Shown here piece after piece: positions 1 through 8,410 of a DNA stretch of 39,846 nucleotides (its first letter is position 1; each line of letters opens with the position of its first letter). The DNA lies in assembly GCA_024690865.1 (NCBI GenBank), contig JAILON010000136.1, forward strand, positions 1 to 39,846, in the 5' to 3' direction. Below the pieces are notes generated by a model. It had not been told where the DNA came from. It did not search any database and saw only the letters and a list, made by a program, of their open reading frames with translations. Source of the DNA: Treponema sp. GTDB lineage: Bacteria > Spirochaetota > Spirochaetia > Treponematales > Treponemataceae. The position numbers and the translations under genes are program-made.

Positions 1-1
1 G

Positions 2-883
2 GAGCAGGCGGTCATACCGAAAATACCGGAAGACGAAGTCTACAGCCTTGAAGATGCAAAGCCTGGCTACATCCTGATGGCGGGCGGGGAAATCGTAAAC
101 TCCTCGTACCTGGCCTACGGCGGGGTCAAGGGAATGGAACCGATAGGAATCTTCTGCTTCCGGACCGGCTCGCGGAAGCTGGTGCTCGGCTTGGACTCAT
201 TCTACACGAAGGAAGACCGCTACGGACCAGGAGCATGGCCCAAGAACGAAGACTTGAAGCCTGTATCGGTCAAGCCATCGCCAGACAGCACCGGATCCAA
301 CAGGTTCAGCTGTGGAAGCAGCACGGTGAAGATTCTGAGCGCCGGAAACCAGAACCTCATACTGGATATGATACGGCGGGGAACGGAGGAGAAAAACCTG
401 TTCATGGACTACATAAAGCCATACGGCTCCCGCATCGGCAGCAGCGGAATGGAATTGGACTGGCAGGCACCAACCCTGTACGAAGGATTCCTCGTATTGT
501 GCAGCAGCACAAGAACAAGGGAGACGATAAAGGACATCATCAAGTTCTTCGACAGGATTGGGGACGACAGGGCACGGATTTTGGAAAACGCAGGCGACCT
601 CATCGACGGAACGGAATACATACTTACGTCAAGCTCAGGACAGAGCACCTTCCAGAAGACACCCGAATACGGCTTCTGGGCCCTTCGGAGGCTGGACCAG
701 GCTGGCGAACAGCCGGACGACAGCCGCTTTAGGGAACTGAAGGACCAGTCGGAGCAAAAGACCCTTTCATACAAATACAGCCCCCTCGATTTTATGACCG
801 ACAAGGGAATTCCCGCAGAAGTCGTGCTGGCCAAGCCGAACAGCGACGGATTCCGCGGCATCGCGGTGACTTACCTGGACTAG
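2..883 (+). CDS. Hypothetical protein, 5'-truncated by the window edge
   Basis: The reading frame is open from the first bases of the window (residues EQAVIPKIPEDEVYSLEDA precede the first ATG at 77), so the gene almost certainly begins outside it; about 293 residues are visible before the TAG. I do not recognise a family. The visible part is soluble-looking, with mixed charge, no membrane segment and no obvious catalytic motif. It contains several aromatic-rich stretches (for example WQAPTLYEGF and PEYGFWALRRL) and ends in VAVTYLD-like sequence. The next gene, recO, lies about 110 bases downstream beyond two hairpins, so the two are probably separate transcription units. Frame and codon use match the neighbouring genes, which supports a real gene. 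Function unknown. Confidence 0.75.
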   Translation, partial: EQAVIPKIPEDEVYSLEDAKPGYILMAGGEIVNSSYLAYGGVKGMEPIGIFCFRTGSRKLVLGLDSFYTKEDRYGPGAWPKNEDLKPVSVKPSPDSTGSNRFSCGSSTVKILSAGNQNLILDMIRRGTEEKNLFMDYIKPYGSRIGSSGMELDWQAPTLYEGFLVLCSSTRTRETIKDIIKFFDRIGDDRARILENAGDLIDGTEYILTSSSGQSTFQKTPEYGFWALRRLDQAGEQPDDSRFRELKDQSEQKTLSYKYSPLDFMTDKGIPAEVVLAKPNSDGFRGIAVTYLD

Positions 884-908
884 GAAACTGCAACATCCTG
901 TTGCAAGA

Positions 909-938
909 CCGGCTCGCCAGCCCCATCTGGCCAGCCGG
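909..938 (+). terminator. Hairpin terminator after the first gene
   Basis: CCGGCT (909-914) and GCCAG (916-920) pair with CTGGC (927-931) and AGCCGG (933-938), leaving one C/C mismatch and a six-base loop. A weak T tract (ATCCATTTTA) follows. A second smaller hairpin, TGCAAC/GTTGCA with a five-base loop, lies just upstream at 889-905. The pair sits between the stop at 883 and the recO start, as expected for the end of the first transcription unit. The T tract is short, so termination may be inefficient. Confidence 0.55.
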
Positions 939-958
939 ATCCATTTTAGACGAGAATC

Positions 959-985
959 TTGTCCACGCGGACCTTTTTCTATAGA
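959..985 (+). promoter_or_regulatory. Possible recO promoter
   Basis: TTGTCC (959-964) is followed after 15 bases by TATAGA (980-985). The spacer is shorter than the ideal 17. The predicted transcription start would fall at about 992, three bases before the GTG at 995, which would make the recO message nearly leaderless. This is an inference from sequence only. Confidence 0.35.
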
Positions 986-994
986 ATGGCCTGC

Positions 995-1657
995 GTGGGC
1001 GAACGGAACAGAAGGATGCAGGCAGTCATACTCAAGGTCAGGGACACGGGAGCGGGGAACAGCCTGGTCACCATGCTCTCGGAGGAAGGGGGAATCATCT
1101 CGAGCCTGCTTTACGGAGGTCCAAAGAGCAAACTGCGGTCGCTGGTCCAGCCGTTCAACAGCGGGAACGTATGGCTCTACGAAGACAAGGCCAAGGAGTC
1201 CTCCAAGATAACGGACTTCGAGGTATCCTCCGCCCACATGCGGCTCAAGGCCAGCCTCTACAAGATCTGGGCGGCATCGCTCGCGGCAGAAATCGTGCTG
1301 AAGACCCACGCCGCCGGCGAACCGAAGGATGCGTTCATACTGCTTTCGGCCTTTCTGGACGGAATAGATGCCTCGGATGAAAACGGGGCACGGCTGGGCA
1401 CGGTACGGTTCCTCTGGCGCTATCTGGGCCTGCTGGGCGTGCAGCCGCAGGTTGCCGACTGCATTCCGAAATTCCGCCTGGACAAAGACGCCTCGGCCTA
1501 CCTGGAGGCCATGAACAGCATGAAGCCGGGCGAGGTCAGGAAGCTTATGCTGGAAGCCCCGTCGGTCCAGCAGCTCAAGGACATGACGTTCAGCCTCATC
1601 GCCGAGGCGGCGGGCGGAAGGCTCAGTACGATGGAGATGGGCTTTTCCATCCTGTAA
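995..1657 (+). CDS. recO: DNA repair protein RecO
   Basis: RecO loads RecA onto SSB-coated single-stranded DNA together with RecR in the RecFOR gap-repair pathway. The N-terminus has the family signature of a short lead followed by QAVILKVRDTGAGNSLVTML, the start of the OB fold, then a GG-PKSKLRSLVQPF segment, and a helical C-terminal part containing TVRFLWRYLGLLGVQP. At about 220 residues it is a normal to slightly short family member; the C-terminal cysteines of zinc-binding RecO proteins are not evident. The start is uncertain. TTG 959, ATG 986, GTG 995 and ATG 1016 are all in frame and none has a good ribosome site. GTG 995 gives the usual distance to the AVILK motif and lies just after a possible -10 box. 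The adjacent recJ gene makes this a recombination cluster. Confidence 0.9.
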   Translation: MGERNRRMQAVILKVRDTGAGNSLVTMLSEEGGIISSLLYGGPKSKLRSLVQPFNSGNVWLYEDKAKESSKITDFEVSSAHMRLKASLYKIWAASLAAEIVLKTHAAGEPKDAFILLSAFLDGIDASDENGARLGTVRFLWRYLGLLGVQPQVADCIPKFRLDKDASAYLEAMNSMKPGEVRKLMLEAPSVQQLKDMTFSLIAEAAGGRLSTMEMGFSIL

Positions 1658-1743
1658 AATTTTGCACTGCGGCAGGAATTCTTATGGAATGATTTTCCCT
1701 TTTGGTGTACAGTATGCAGAACAACATACGGGGCGGAAACTAC

Positions 1744-3918
1744 GTGTCCACTTGGAACTTAAAAGACATTTCAAAAGAACAACTGGTCCAGCTAGAAGAA
1801 CGATATGGGCTGGATGCGATTGAAGCAAGCATATTCATCCGCAGGGGAATAACGGCAGGCAAGGACATACTCTTCTTCCTTGAGGACGACCTCCGCTTCC
1901 AGCAGAGTCCCTTCTCGTTCACGGGCATGGAGGAGGCCGTGGACCGGATAAACGATGCGATAGAGGGAAAGGAGAAGATCCTCATCTTTGGAGACAAGGA
2001 CGTGGACGGCGTGACGGCAACGACGGTCCTCTACGACTACCTGGTCTCCGAGGGGGCGGACGTACGATACCGCCTGCCCCAGGGCAACGAGGCATACGGA
2101 CTGTCCATGGAGGCCGTGGACAGCTTCGCGGCCGACTACGGCAGCCTCATCATAACGGTGGACTGCGGAATATCGAACATTGCGGAGGTCGCCCATGCGG
2201 CGGAGCTGGGGCTGGAGGTCATCGTGACCGACCACCACGAGCCGCAGGAAGCCCTGCCCTCGCCCGCCATCATACTGGATCCCAAGTGCCCCGGCCTGGT
2301 GCACCGCAACTTCTTCAAGGACATCTCCGGATGCGCAGTCGCCTACAAGCTGGTCAGCGCGCTCCGATTCTCGAAAAGCGGATGGTACAAGCAGCCCGTC
2401 ACGCTCCTTGACGTGATTCCAGAGGGAGGCGCCATACAGGTCAACTGCCTGAAGACACGGAACCTCTTTCCCACGAGCGGCATACTGACCGAACGGATAG
2501 ACGCCTCGACAGGGGCCGAGTCAAGCGCGATCCCATCGTTCCTGAACGGGCAGCTCATCGCCGTCTGGGACCGGGATACGGTGGAAGGGCTCCTCAGGCA
2601 GAGCTTCTTTTCCGGAGCAGACTTCGAGCTGCACGACATCAGGAGGCTCATATCGGAACTCGTCCCCTCGTTTGCCTCCATGCCGCTGGCAAAGCTCAAG
2701 GACATGTCCAAGATAGCAAAATACGGCAACCATCCCCCCACGCAGATAGGAAGCCTCTACAACATCTTCGTCACCTATGCCCAGATGGACTTGAAGAGGA
2801 AGCTTCCTGAGCTGGGTGCCCAGGAGGAGAAGGACATGCAGCTCGTCGCCCTTGCGGCGGTGGCCGACATCATGCCGCTCAGAAACGAAAACCGCATATT
2901 CATCAAGAACGCGCTCACTTCGATAAACGAGGGCCGCATCCGCCCCGGCCTGCTGGAGATAATGGCCTGCCAGGACCTGCTGGGCAAGAAGGTCACGTCG
3001 AAGGAGCTTGGCTGGGTCCTGACGCCCTGCCTGAACGCACCGGGAAGGCTGGGCCAGTCCGCGCTCACGGCCAGCCTGTTCAACGAGAAGGATCTGAAGG
3101 AACGGGAGCGGATTGCGGGAAAAATACGGGACTGCAACGAGCAGAGGAAGCAGCTCTCGCTGGATGCGGAAGGCTACACGACGCTCCAGGCGAAGGCCTC
3201 GGTCCAACAGCACGGCGGCAAGTTCTGCCTTGTCATAGACGAGCGCATAAACAAGGGAATCACGGGGAGCGTCGCATCCAAGATCGCCGAGCGCTACGAC
3301 ATCCCGACCATGGTCGTGACGTTCGTGGAAGGGACCGCCGTCGGCTCCATGCGGTCGGCACGGGGCGTGAACGTTTCCGACTTCCTGAACAGGATGGACG
3401 GCCTGTTCATCAGCCACGGAGGGCACGTGAACGCCGGTGGATTCAGCTTCCAACGGGAACGGCTTTCAGAATTCGAAGACGCGGCCTCCAAACTTGCGCA
3501 AACGCTTGAACTTGGGGAGGCAAAATCCGATAGCTATGATATAGACGCAAATATTCCTCCTAACTATTTGACTCCTGAATTGTTAAAGATATCAGACAGA
3601 ATGGAGCCGTTTGGAGACGGAAACCCGCCCCTCCTCTTCCAGTCCAAGGGAGTGAAGGTCGCGAGGGCCTCCACAATGGGAAGGGGCGAACGGCTGCACC
3701 TGAAGCTGCTGCTGGACTGCGGCAAATACATGTGGCCGGCCATCTTCTGGGGGGAAGGAGAGCGGCTGCACCGGGACTTCGACGTTGGAGACAGGCTGGA
3801 TCTGCTCTACCACGTGGAGCGGAACTATTTCAACGGAACGCTGACTCCCCAGCTCATGATTGAGGACTTGAGGAAGTCTCCGCAGGAAACATACATTGCA
3901 CAGGAGTTATTGAAATGA
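1744..3918 (+). CDS. recJ: Single-stranded-DNA-specific exonuclease RecJ
   Basis: RecJ is a 5'-3' exonuclease of the DHH phosphoesterase family acting with RecFOR and in mismatch and base-excision repair. The metal-binding motifs are clear: FGDKDVDG (about residues 82-89), TVDCG (about 138-142) and VTDHH (about 161-165). VADIMPL and the DHHA1 segment with HGGHVNAGGF follow, then a C-terminal OB-like part. The length, about 724 residues, exceeds the common 550-580 because roughly 150 residues are inserted between the VAYKLVSAL helix and LVALAAVADIMPL. The start could be TTG 1702, GTG 1705, ATG 1714 or GTG 1744. I prefer 1744 because GGGGCGGAA lies just upstream and the protein then begins STWNLKDIS, close to the usual RecJ N-terminus. 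The stop overlaps the next start (ATGA at 3915), which implies translational coupling. Confidence 0.93.
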   Translation: MSTWNLKDISKEQLVQLEERYGLDAIEASIFIRRGITAGKDILFFLEDDLRFQQSPFSFTGMEEAVDRINDAIEGKEKILIFGDKDVDGVTATTVLYDYLVSEGADVRYRLPQGNEAYGLSMEAVDSFAADYGSLIITVDCGISNIAEVAHAAELGLEVIVTDHHEPQEALPSPAIILDPKCPGLVHRNFFKDISGCAVAYKLVSALRFSKSGWYKQPVTLLDVIPEGGAIQVNCLKTRNLFPTSGILTERIDASTGAESSAIPSFLNGQLIAVWDRDTVEGLLRQSFFSGADFELHDIRRLISELVPSFASMPLAKLKDMSKIAKYGNHPPTQIGSLYNIFVTYAQMDLKRKLPELGAQEEKDMQLVALAAVADIMPLRNENRIFIKNALTSINEGRIRPGLLEIMACQDLLGKKVTSKELGWVLTPCLNAPGRLGQSALTASLFNEKDLKERERIAGKIRDCNEQRKQLSLDAEGYTTLQAKASVQQHGGKFCLVIDERINKGITGSVASKIAERYDIPTMVVTFVEGTAVGSMRSARGVNVSDFLNRMDGLFISHGGHVNAGGFSFQRERLSEFEDAASKLAQTLELGEAKSDSYDIDANIPPNYLTPELLKISDRMEPFGDGNPPLLFQSKGVKVARASTMGRGERLHLKLLLDCGKYMWPAIFWGEGERLHRDFDVGDRLDLLYHVERNYFNGTLTPQLMIEDLRKSPQETYIAQELLK

Positions 3919-4913
3919 AAAGAATCTGGAACTACATCTGCTGCATGCTCGCCATCGCGGCTCTGTGCGCAGGCCAGGCAGTTGCAAAAGATGCCCTCCT
4001 CGAAGGGGAGGACTACAGCATCAGCGTTCGCTACAACGACAAGCCCTGTCCGGGCGACGCGGTATTCGCCAGGATGGTCATCTCCCAGAACAGCCGGCAA
4101 AGCAAGAAGATCAAGCTGGCCTTGGACAAGACCACGGCTACGCTTGAGCTGTACCTGGGCGACAAGATGCTGGACAAGGCGGAATTCTACATCCTGGAAA
4201 ACGACTCTTCCCGTTCGTCCGTGACCTTCCTTGCGGGGATTCCCCTTTCCTCTTGGTGGAACAGCGACAACAGCTACAGCCTCAAGGTGTGCTACAAGAT
4301 GACGGGGGCAAAGACCTACGAGTTCGCACTCCCCTTCTCGCTTACCTACAAGAAGTTCGTGGAGGAGACCATACCGCTGGACACAAAGAACACGGAGATA
4401 CGGACCGACACCAGCCCCAAGCGGATGGGCCAGATAGAAAAGCTGAACAACATCCTCGCAACGATAAACAAGGGCCACATCTACCAGACGAAGGCCTATT
4501 CCGCCCCCACCACTGCCACGCGGAGGACTTCCTTCTTTGCGGACAGGAGGATCTACGCCTACAGCAACGGCAAGTCTTCGACCAGCCTGCACTACGGAAC
4601 GGACTATGGCGTTCCCACGGGAAGCGACGTGACCGCCTGCGCGGCAGGCAGGGTCGTGATGGCAGAAGACCGCGTCACCACGGGCTGGAGCGTCGTCATA
4701 GAGCACCTGCCCGGCCTGTACAGCCTCTACTACCATATGAGCGAGCTCAAGGTGAAGGAAGGGGACATGGTGAAGGAAGGTCAGCTCATCGGACTTTCCG
4801 GGGCAACGGGACTTGCCACCGGTCCCCACCTCCACTGGGAGATGCGGCTGAACATGGCAGCGGTGAACCCCGATTTCTTCACCGAGGACTTCACGTTCTC
4901 CGCATCAAACTGA
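3915..4913 (+). CDS. Secreted M23-family (LytM/lysostaphin-type) peptidase
   Basis: This is a predicted zinc endopeptidase, or a catalytically related regulator, acting on peptidoglycan cross-links in the periplasm. Residues 1-24 form a signal peptide (basic MKR, hydrophobic core, cleavage after AVA-K). Residues 25-140 form a beta-rich N-terminal region. The M23 domain occupies the last about 110 residues: HYGTDYG supplies the first zinc ligands (HxxxD), YYHMSEL follows, and GPHLHWEMR carries the HxH ligand pair, so the catalytic set looks complete. The start overlaps the recJ stop by four bases, an unusual pairing of a wall enzyme with recombination genes that looks like operon packing rather than shared function. 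Two hairpins follow the stop. Confidence 0.9.
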   Translation: MKRIWNYICCMLAIAALCAGQAVAKDALLEGEDYSISVRYNDKPCPGDAVFARMVISQNSRQSKKIKLALDKTTATLELYLGDKMLDKAEFYILENDSSRSSVTFLAGIPLSSWWNSDNSYSLKVCYKMTGAKTYEFALPFSLTYKKFVEETIPLDTKNTEIRTDTSPKRMGQIEKLNNILATINKGHIYQTKAYSAPTTATRRTSFFADRRIYAYSNGKSSTSLHYGTDYGVPTGSDVTACAAGRVVMAEDRVTTGWSVVIEHLPGLYSLYYHMSELKVKEGDMVKEGQLIGLSGATGLATGPHLHWEMRLNMAAVNPDFFTEDFTFSASN

Positions 4914-4924
4914 TTAGACTTCCA

Positions 4925-4984
4925 CCGGGCCGCTCCAAGCCCGGCATCCAGGAGCGTGCTTCAAAAGCAGGTTGTTTTTGAAGC
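4925..4984. terminator. Two hairpins between convergent genes
   Basis: CCGGGC/GCCCGG (4925-4930 and 4939-4944) and GCTTCAAAA/TTTTGAAGC (4958-4966 and 4976-4984) form two stem-loops in the gap between the M23 peptidase gene (+) and ligA (-). The second has a nine-base-pair perfect stem with its own A and T tracts, so it could act from either side. No long T tract follows on either strand. Confidence 0.5.
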
Positions 4985-4995
4985 TGCCTCCGGAA

Positions 4996-7017
4996 TCAGG
5001 CTTCCTGCCTGACCATCGCCAGAAAGGCTTCCTCGCCTATGATGGGGATGCCCAGGCTGGCGGCCTTCTTGTTCTTGGCGGAGCCCGACGAGCTGTCGTT
5101 CGTAACAAGAAAGCTCAGATCCTTTGTGACGGACGACTTCACGCTTCCGCCCATTTCCTGAACCAGCTTCTGGGCATCGGCCCGCTTCATGCTGACAAGC
5201 TCCCCGGTAAAGCAGAACGACTTGCCGACGAGCGGCAGGCTGCTGTCCTTTGCAACAAGCGAAACGGTTCCGTCCCGCACCAGAGCCTCCATCTCGCCCC
5301 TGTTTTCGGCAATACCGTCAACAAAAGTCTTCGCCATTATATCGGCAAAGCCGTACACCGAGGCGGCCTGCTCCTGCGTCAGGGCAAGGATTTTCTCAAG
5401 GCTGTCATAGCCCGCCGCAGTCAGCTTCTCAACGACCACCTCTCCAATCCCATCGATGTCGAATCCCGCTATGAACTTTTCCAAGGAAGCCCGCCTGTGC
5501 CCCTGTATGGACTGGACAACCTTCCTGGCCCCCAGGGACTGCTTCTCCTTGGAAAGGCTTTCCTCCCCCAGAAAATAGGGGGTCAGCTTTTCCTCGTCCA
5601 ATGAATAGATGTCGCTGATGGAACGGACAAGCCCGTCCTTGAACAGAGCGCGCACGAGCTTTTCGCCCAAGTCACGGATGTCCAGCACGGCCACCCATTT
5701 CATCACCTGGTGGAGGACCCGCTTGGGGCAGGCCTTGTTCGGACAGAAGAGCCTCGTTCCCTCGTCAACCAGCGGGCTGCCGCAGCTGGAACAGGTCGTA
5801 GGGAACTCTATCTCGCGCTCTTCCGGCAGCCCTTGGAACAGGGCCAGCTGGCCATCGCTTCCGCCAGCCAAGTCTTTTCCGCCGGTTCCCGCCGACACGC
5901 CTGCTTCCGCAGCCGCACTGGCCGGATGAACGACTCCCTCTATCTTGGGGATTATCTCGCCCCGCTTGACGACGACCACATGGCTTCCTATCTTGAGCCC
6001 GAGGGAACGTATGGTGTTGGGGTTCACGACGCTCGCCCGCTGCACGGTCGTGCCGTTCAGCTCCACAGGGTCAAACACGGCGACCGGCGTATAGGTCGCA
6101 CCGGACTCCCCCCACTCCACCTGACGGACGACGGTGACGGCCTCCTCCAGGCTGAATTTGAAGGCAACCTGCCTGTCGGGGCGGTCACGCATGGCATCCT
6201 CGTGGTTCACGGCCCGTTCCTTGACCACAAGTCCGTCTATGTCGTAGTCCAGCTTTGCCCGACTTTCCATGACGGAAGCCCGGTAGTCTATGACATCATC
6301 TGGAGAATGGCATATCTTCAAGGGTGCCGTAGTGAAGCCCAAGGACTTAAGCCATTCCAGCTTCCCTTCCTCGTCAGCATACGGCTGTTCACCGGCCGTG
6401 GCCCAGACGTCGTAGGTAATCAGCGAAAGATGTTCGCTCCCACTCCCATCCTTCCGCTTCATCAAGCCGTTGGCGGCGTTCCGACAGTTTGCCTTGTCGG
6501 AGAAGTATTTCTTGTGGACCGCATGGGTCATGATGACCTCGCCGCGGATGCCGCCGGTAAAGGAAACAAGGCTGCCGTCCTGTAAACGGAGCTCCTGCCT
6601 GACGCCCTGCATCCTGACGGCGTTGGCCGTTATGTCGTCGCCCACGCTGCCGTCTCCCCTGGTGACGGCCCGCAACAAACGTCCGGACTCATACTGAAGC
6701 TCAAGGCTGGCCCCGTCGAGCTTGAATTCCACCAGATACTCGTCATACGCATGCTTCGCCGCCCACGCACGGAATTCCTCTGGACTTGCGGCCTTGTCCT
6801 GGCTGCCCATCGGCATGACGTGGGCAACCTTGGCGAAATTTCCGCTGTCCGCGCCTACCCGGTGCAGGAGGGGATTTGAAGGATCCCTTTCACGAAGCTC
6901 GTCCCAGAGCCTGTCGAATTCCGCGTCGCTGACCTCCCCCTCGCCATTGTAATACGACTTCTGGTAGCGGACGATCAGATTTTCCAGCTCCCGTATCCTG
7001 TTTCCATCCCCGGCCAT
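4996..7017 (-). CDS. ligA: NAD+-dependent DNA ligase LigA
   Basis: LigA seals nicks in replication and repair using NAD+. In order: the Ia domain; the adenylation domain with the active-site lysine in VEFKLDGAS (K99); an OB fold; a four-cysteine zinc finger (CSSCG and CPNKACPKR, about residues 410-435); helix-hairpin-helix repeats (FDIDGIGEVVVEKL); and a C-terminal BRCT domain (GKSFCFTGEL to FLAMV). At 673 residues it has the family's usual length. The segment normally reading PMLSLDNAF is PMGSQDKAAS here, a divergent adenylation-site loop. The ATG at 7017 overlaps the trmB stop by one base (TGATG). A TTG one codon earlier (7020) is also in frame, but the ATG is the likelier start. It is the last gene of the four-gene leftward operon. 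Confidence 0.95.
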   Translation of the reverse strand: MAGDGNRIRELENLIVRYQKSYYNGEGEVSDAEFDRLWDELRERDPSNPLLHRVGADSGNFAKVAHVMPMGSQDKAASPEEFRAWAAKHAYDEYLVEFKLDGASLELQYESGRLLRAVTRGDGSVGDDITANAVRMQGVRQELRLQDGSLVSFTGGIRGEVIMTHAVHKKYFSDKANCRNAANGLMKRKDGSGSEHLSLITYDVWATAGEQPYADEEGKLEWLKSLGFTTAPLKICHSPDDVIDYRASVMESRAKLDYDIDGLVVKERAVNHEDAMRDRPDRQVAFKFSLEEAVTVVRQVEWGESGATYTPVAVFDPVELNGTTVQRASVVNPNTIRSLGLKIGSHVVVVKRGEIIPKIEGVVHPASAAAEAGVSAGTGGKDLAGGSDGQLALFQGLPEEREIEFPTTCSSCGSPLVDEGTRLFCPNKACPKRVLHQVMKWVAVLDIRDLGEKLVRALFKDGLVRSISDIYSLDEEKLTPYFLGEESLSKEKQSLGARKVVQSIQGHRRASLEKFIAGFDIDGIGEVVVEKLTAAGYDSLEKILALTQEQAASVYGFADIMAKTFVDGIAENRGEMEALVRDGTVSLVAKDSSLPLVGKSFCFTGELVSMKRADAQKLVQEMGGSVKSSVTKDLSFLVTNDSSSGSAKNKKAASLGIPIIGEEAFLAMVRQEA

Positions 7018-7802
7018 CAATCACCGTCCTTTATGAAAAAAAGCTCCCGTATGTTGCGTCCGGCATCAATGCCCTTCTGCTCAAATTTTGTCCGGGGCCG
7101 CCATTCCTGATGGGTCGCAAAGCCCCCGTACTTGTTGGTAATTCCGTCCGTGGCCCCAAGTTCCTCCAAGGCGGAATCGGCGTATTCCTCCCAGTCGGTC
7201 ACGAAGTACAGATAGCCCCCGGCAATCAACTTGGAGGCAAGCAAATCGGTATGGGGCCGCTGCATCAGCCGCCGCTTGTGATGTTTTTTCTTTGGCCAAG
7301 GATCTGGAAAGAAGATATGAAGGGCCTCCAGCGAGCCGTCAGGAATCATGGTCTCAAGGACCTCTATGGCATCGTGCTCGATTATGAACAGGTTCTTCAG
7401 CTGCCGTTTCTTTATTTCACCCAGCAGCCGCCCCACTCCCGGAACATGGACCTCTATACCGAGATAATTCATGTCGGGATTCTCAGAAGCAATCTGGGCT
7501 GTCGCCTGCCCCATGCCGAACCCGACCTCTACGGTGACAGGGTTGGTATTGCCAAAAATCTCTGCAAAATTCAACGTCCTGTGCTCGAAGGGAATGCACC
7601 AGACCTGCTGCAGCTCGTCGTAGTGGCGCCGCTCGCTTTCCGTCATGCGCCCCGCCCTTATGACATAGGTGCGGACGGGCCTCATCAGGAAGGACCCGAC
7701 ACCCTCATCCTGTCCGGCGGGACTGTGTATAGGAACAGAATCATCGGAGGCAGGAGCCTCACCCGAATCCATGCAGCTGGAATTGTCGCTTTCTTCAGAC
7801 AC
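7017..7802 (-). CDS. trmB: tRNA (guanine-N7-)-methyltransferase
   Basis: TrmB uses S-adenosylmethionine to methylate G46 in the variable loop of tRNAs. The SAM-binding motif is VEVGFGMGQ, and the family signature FFPDPWPKKKHHKRR is intact, as are the downstream GGYLYFVTDWEEYA and the C-terminal TKFEQKG motif. I place the start at GTG 7802: GAGAGGAG lies five bases upstream, while the longer frame back to 7874 would run into the preceding gene. The result is about 261 residues. The N-terminal 35 or so residues (SEESDNSSCMDSGEAPASDD) are acidic, serine-rich and not part of the catalytic fold. The start lies 11 bases after the lipoprotein stop, and the end is coupled to ligA. Confidence 0.94.
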   Translation of the reverse strand: MSEESDNSSCMDSGEAPASDDSVPIHSPAGQDEGVGSFLMRPVRTYVIRAGRMTESERRHYDELQQVWCIPFEHRTLNFAEIFGNTNPVTVEVGFGMGQATAQIASENPDMNYLGIEVHVPGVGRLLGEIKKRQLKNLFIIEHDAIEVLETMIPDGSLEALHIFFPDPWPKKKHHKRRLMQRPHTDLLASKLIAGGYLYFVTDWEEYADSALEELGATDGITNKYGGFATHQEWRPRTKFEQKGIDAGRNIRELFFIKDGD

Positions 7803-7813
7803 TTTCACTCCTC

Positions 7814-8410
7814 TCAATCTATTTTTCTGTATGGGAAAAGGCAGACCGTGGTCCCGTCCTGGGATACGCAGCACAGCCTCCTTCCGCCAAGGTCCTTTCG
7901 CTTCCTCAGCATATCTCTATCTTTATCTATTTCACCGAAAATTTCAAGTCTTCCGCTCTTTCCGTAGTAGGCATAGCGGGTGGTGAAGTTTTTGGAAGCC
8001 AGGACTTCCTGCTCGGAAAGCGACGCCATGCTTTCGTCGTACGCAAGGGAAAAAGCCTGCTCCACAGTCCCGCCGTAGAAGTCCGTCAAGCCAGCAATAT
8101 AATTGGATTTTGAAAAGGTGGAAGAAGGCGCGGGTGAAAAAGCAGCATAGAACAGCCCCTTGCTGATCCTGCCAGGCGAGAGGCAACGCCAGCTGAGCGA
8201 CAGATCCCTGCACGACAGCGACATGGACCGGGCTTCATCACAGTCCTCCGTCTTGACAAAGACAAAAAGGAACTGTTCCGCCTCCCCTTCTTCAGAAAAC
8301 TCATAGACCATCCTCGGCTCCACGCTGATGATGGCAAGCCCCCCCCCCTTACAGGAGACGACCAAAACACTCACGAGCAGGAAGAAAAAGAGGAATGCCC
8401 GCTTCCTCAT
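7814..8410 (-). CDS. Small lipoprotein of unknown function carrying a G10 tract
   Basis: The first 20 residues are a type II signal peptide: MRKR, a hydrophobic core, and lipobox VVSC with C20 as the lipidation site. The mature protein has about 178 residues with no family I recognise. It has an N-terminal beta-like region, paired cysteines (CDEARSMSLSC, SLSWRC) and a basic C-terminal part. Directly after the lipidated cysteine the codons AAG GGG GGG GGG C form a run of ten Gs, so slippage during replication would shift the frame at residue 22. One alternative frame runs only to about 8086. The ATG overlaps the upstream gene's stop (ATGA, 8407-8410), and the stop is 11 bases from the trmB start, so this is the second gene of the operon. 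Confidence 0.82.
   Translation of the reverse strand: MRKRAFLFFFLLVSVLVVSCKGGGLAIISVEPRMVYEFSEEGEAEQFLFVFVKTEDCDEARSMSLSCRDLSLSWRCLSPGRISKGLFYAAFSPAPSSTFSKSNYIAGLTDFYGGTVEQAFSLAYDESMASLSEQEVLASKNFTTRYAYYGKSGRLEIFGEIDKDRDMLRKRKDLGGRRLCCVSQDGTTVCLFPYRKID
8339..8348 (-). repeat. G10 homopolymer inside the lipoprotein gene
   Basis: Ten consecutive Cs on the plus strand are ten Gs in the coding sense, at codons 21-24 of the small lipoprotein immediately after the lipobox cysteine. Runs of this length are prone to slipped-strand mispairing. In Treponema pallidum, poly-G tracts are known to vary in length and alter expression. Here the tract lies inside the reading frame, where a change of one or two bases would abolish the mature protein. 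Confidence 0.85.
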
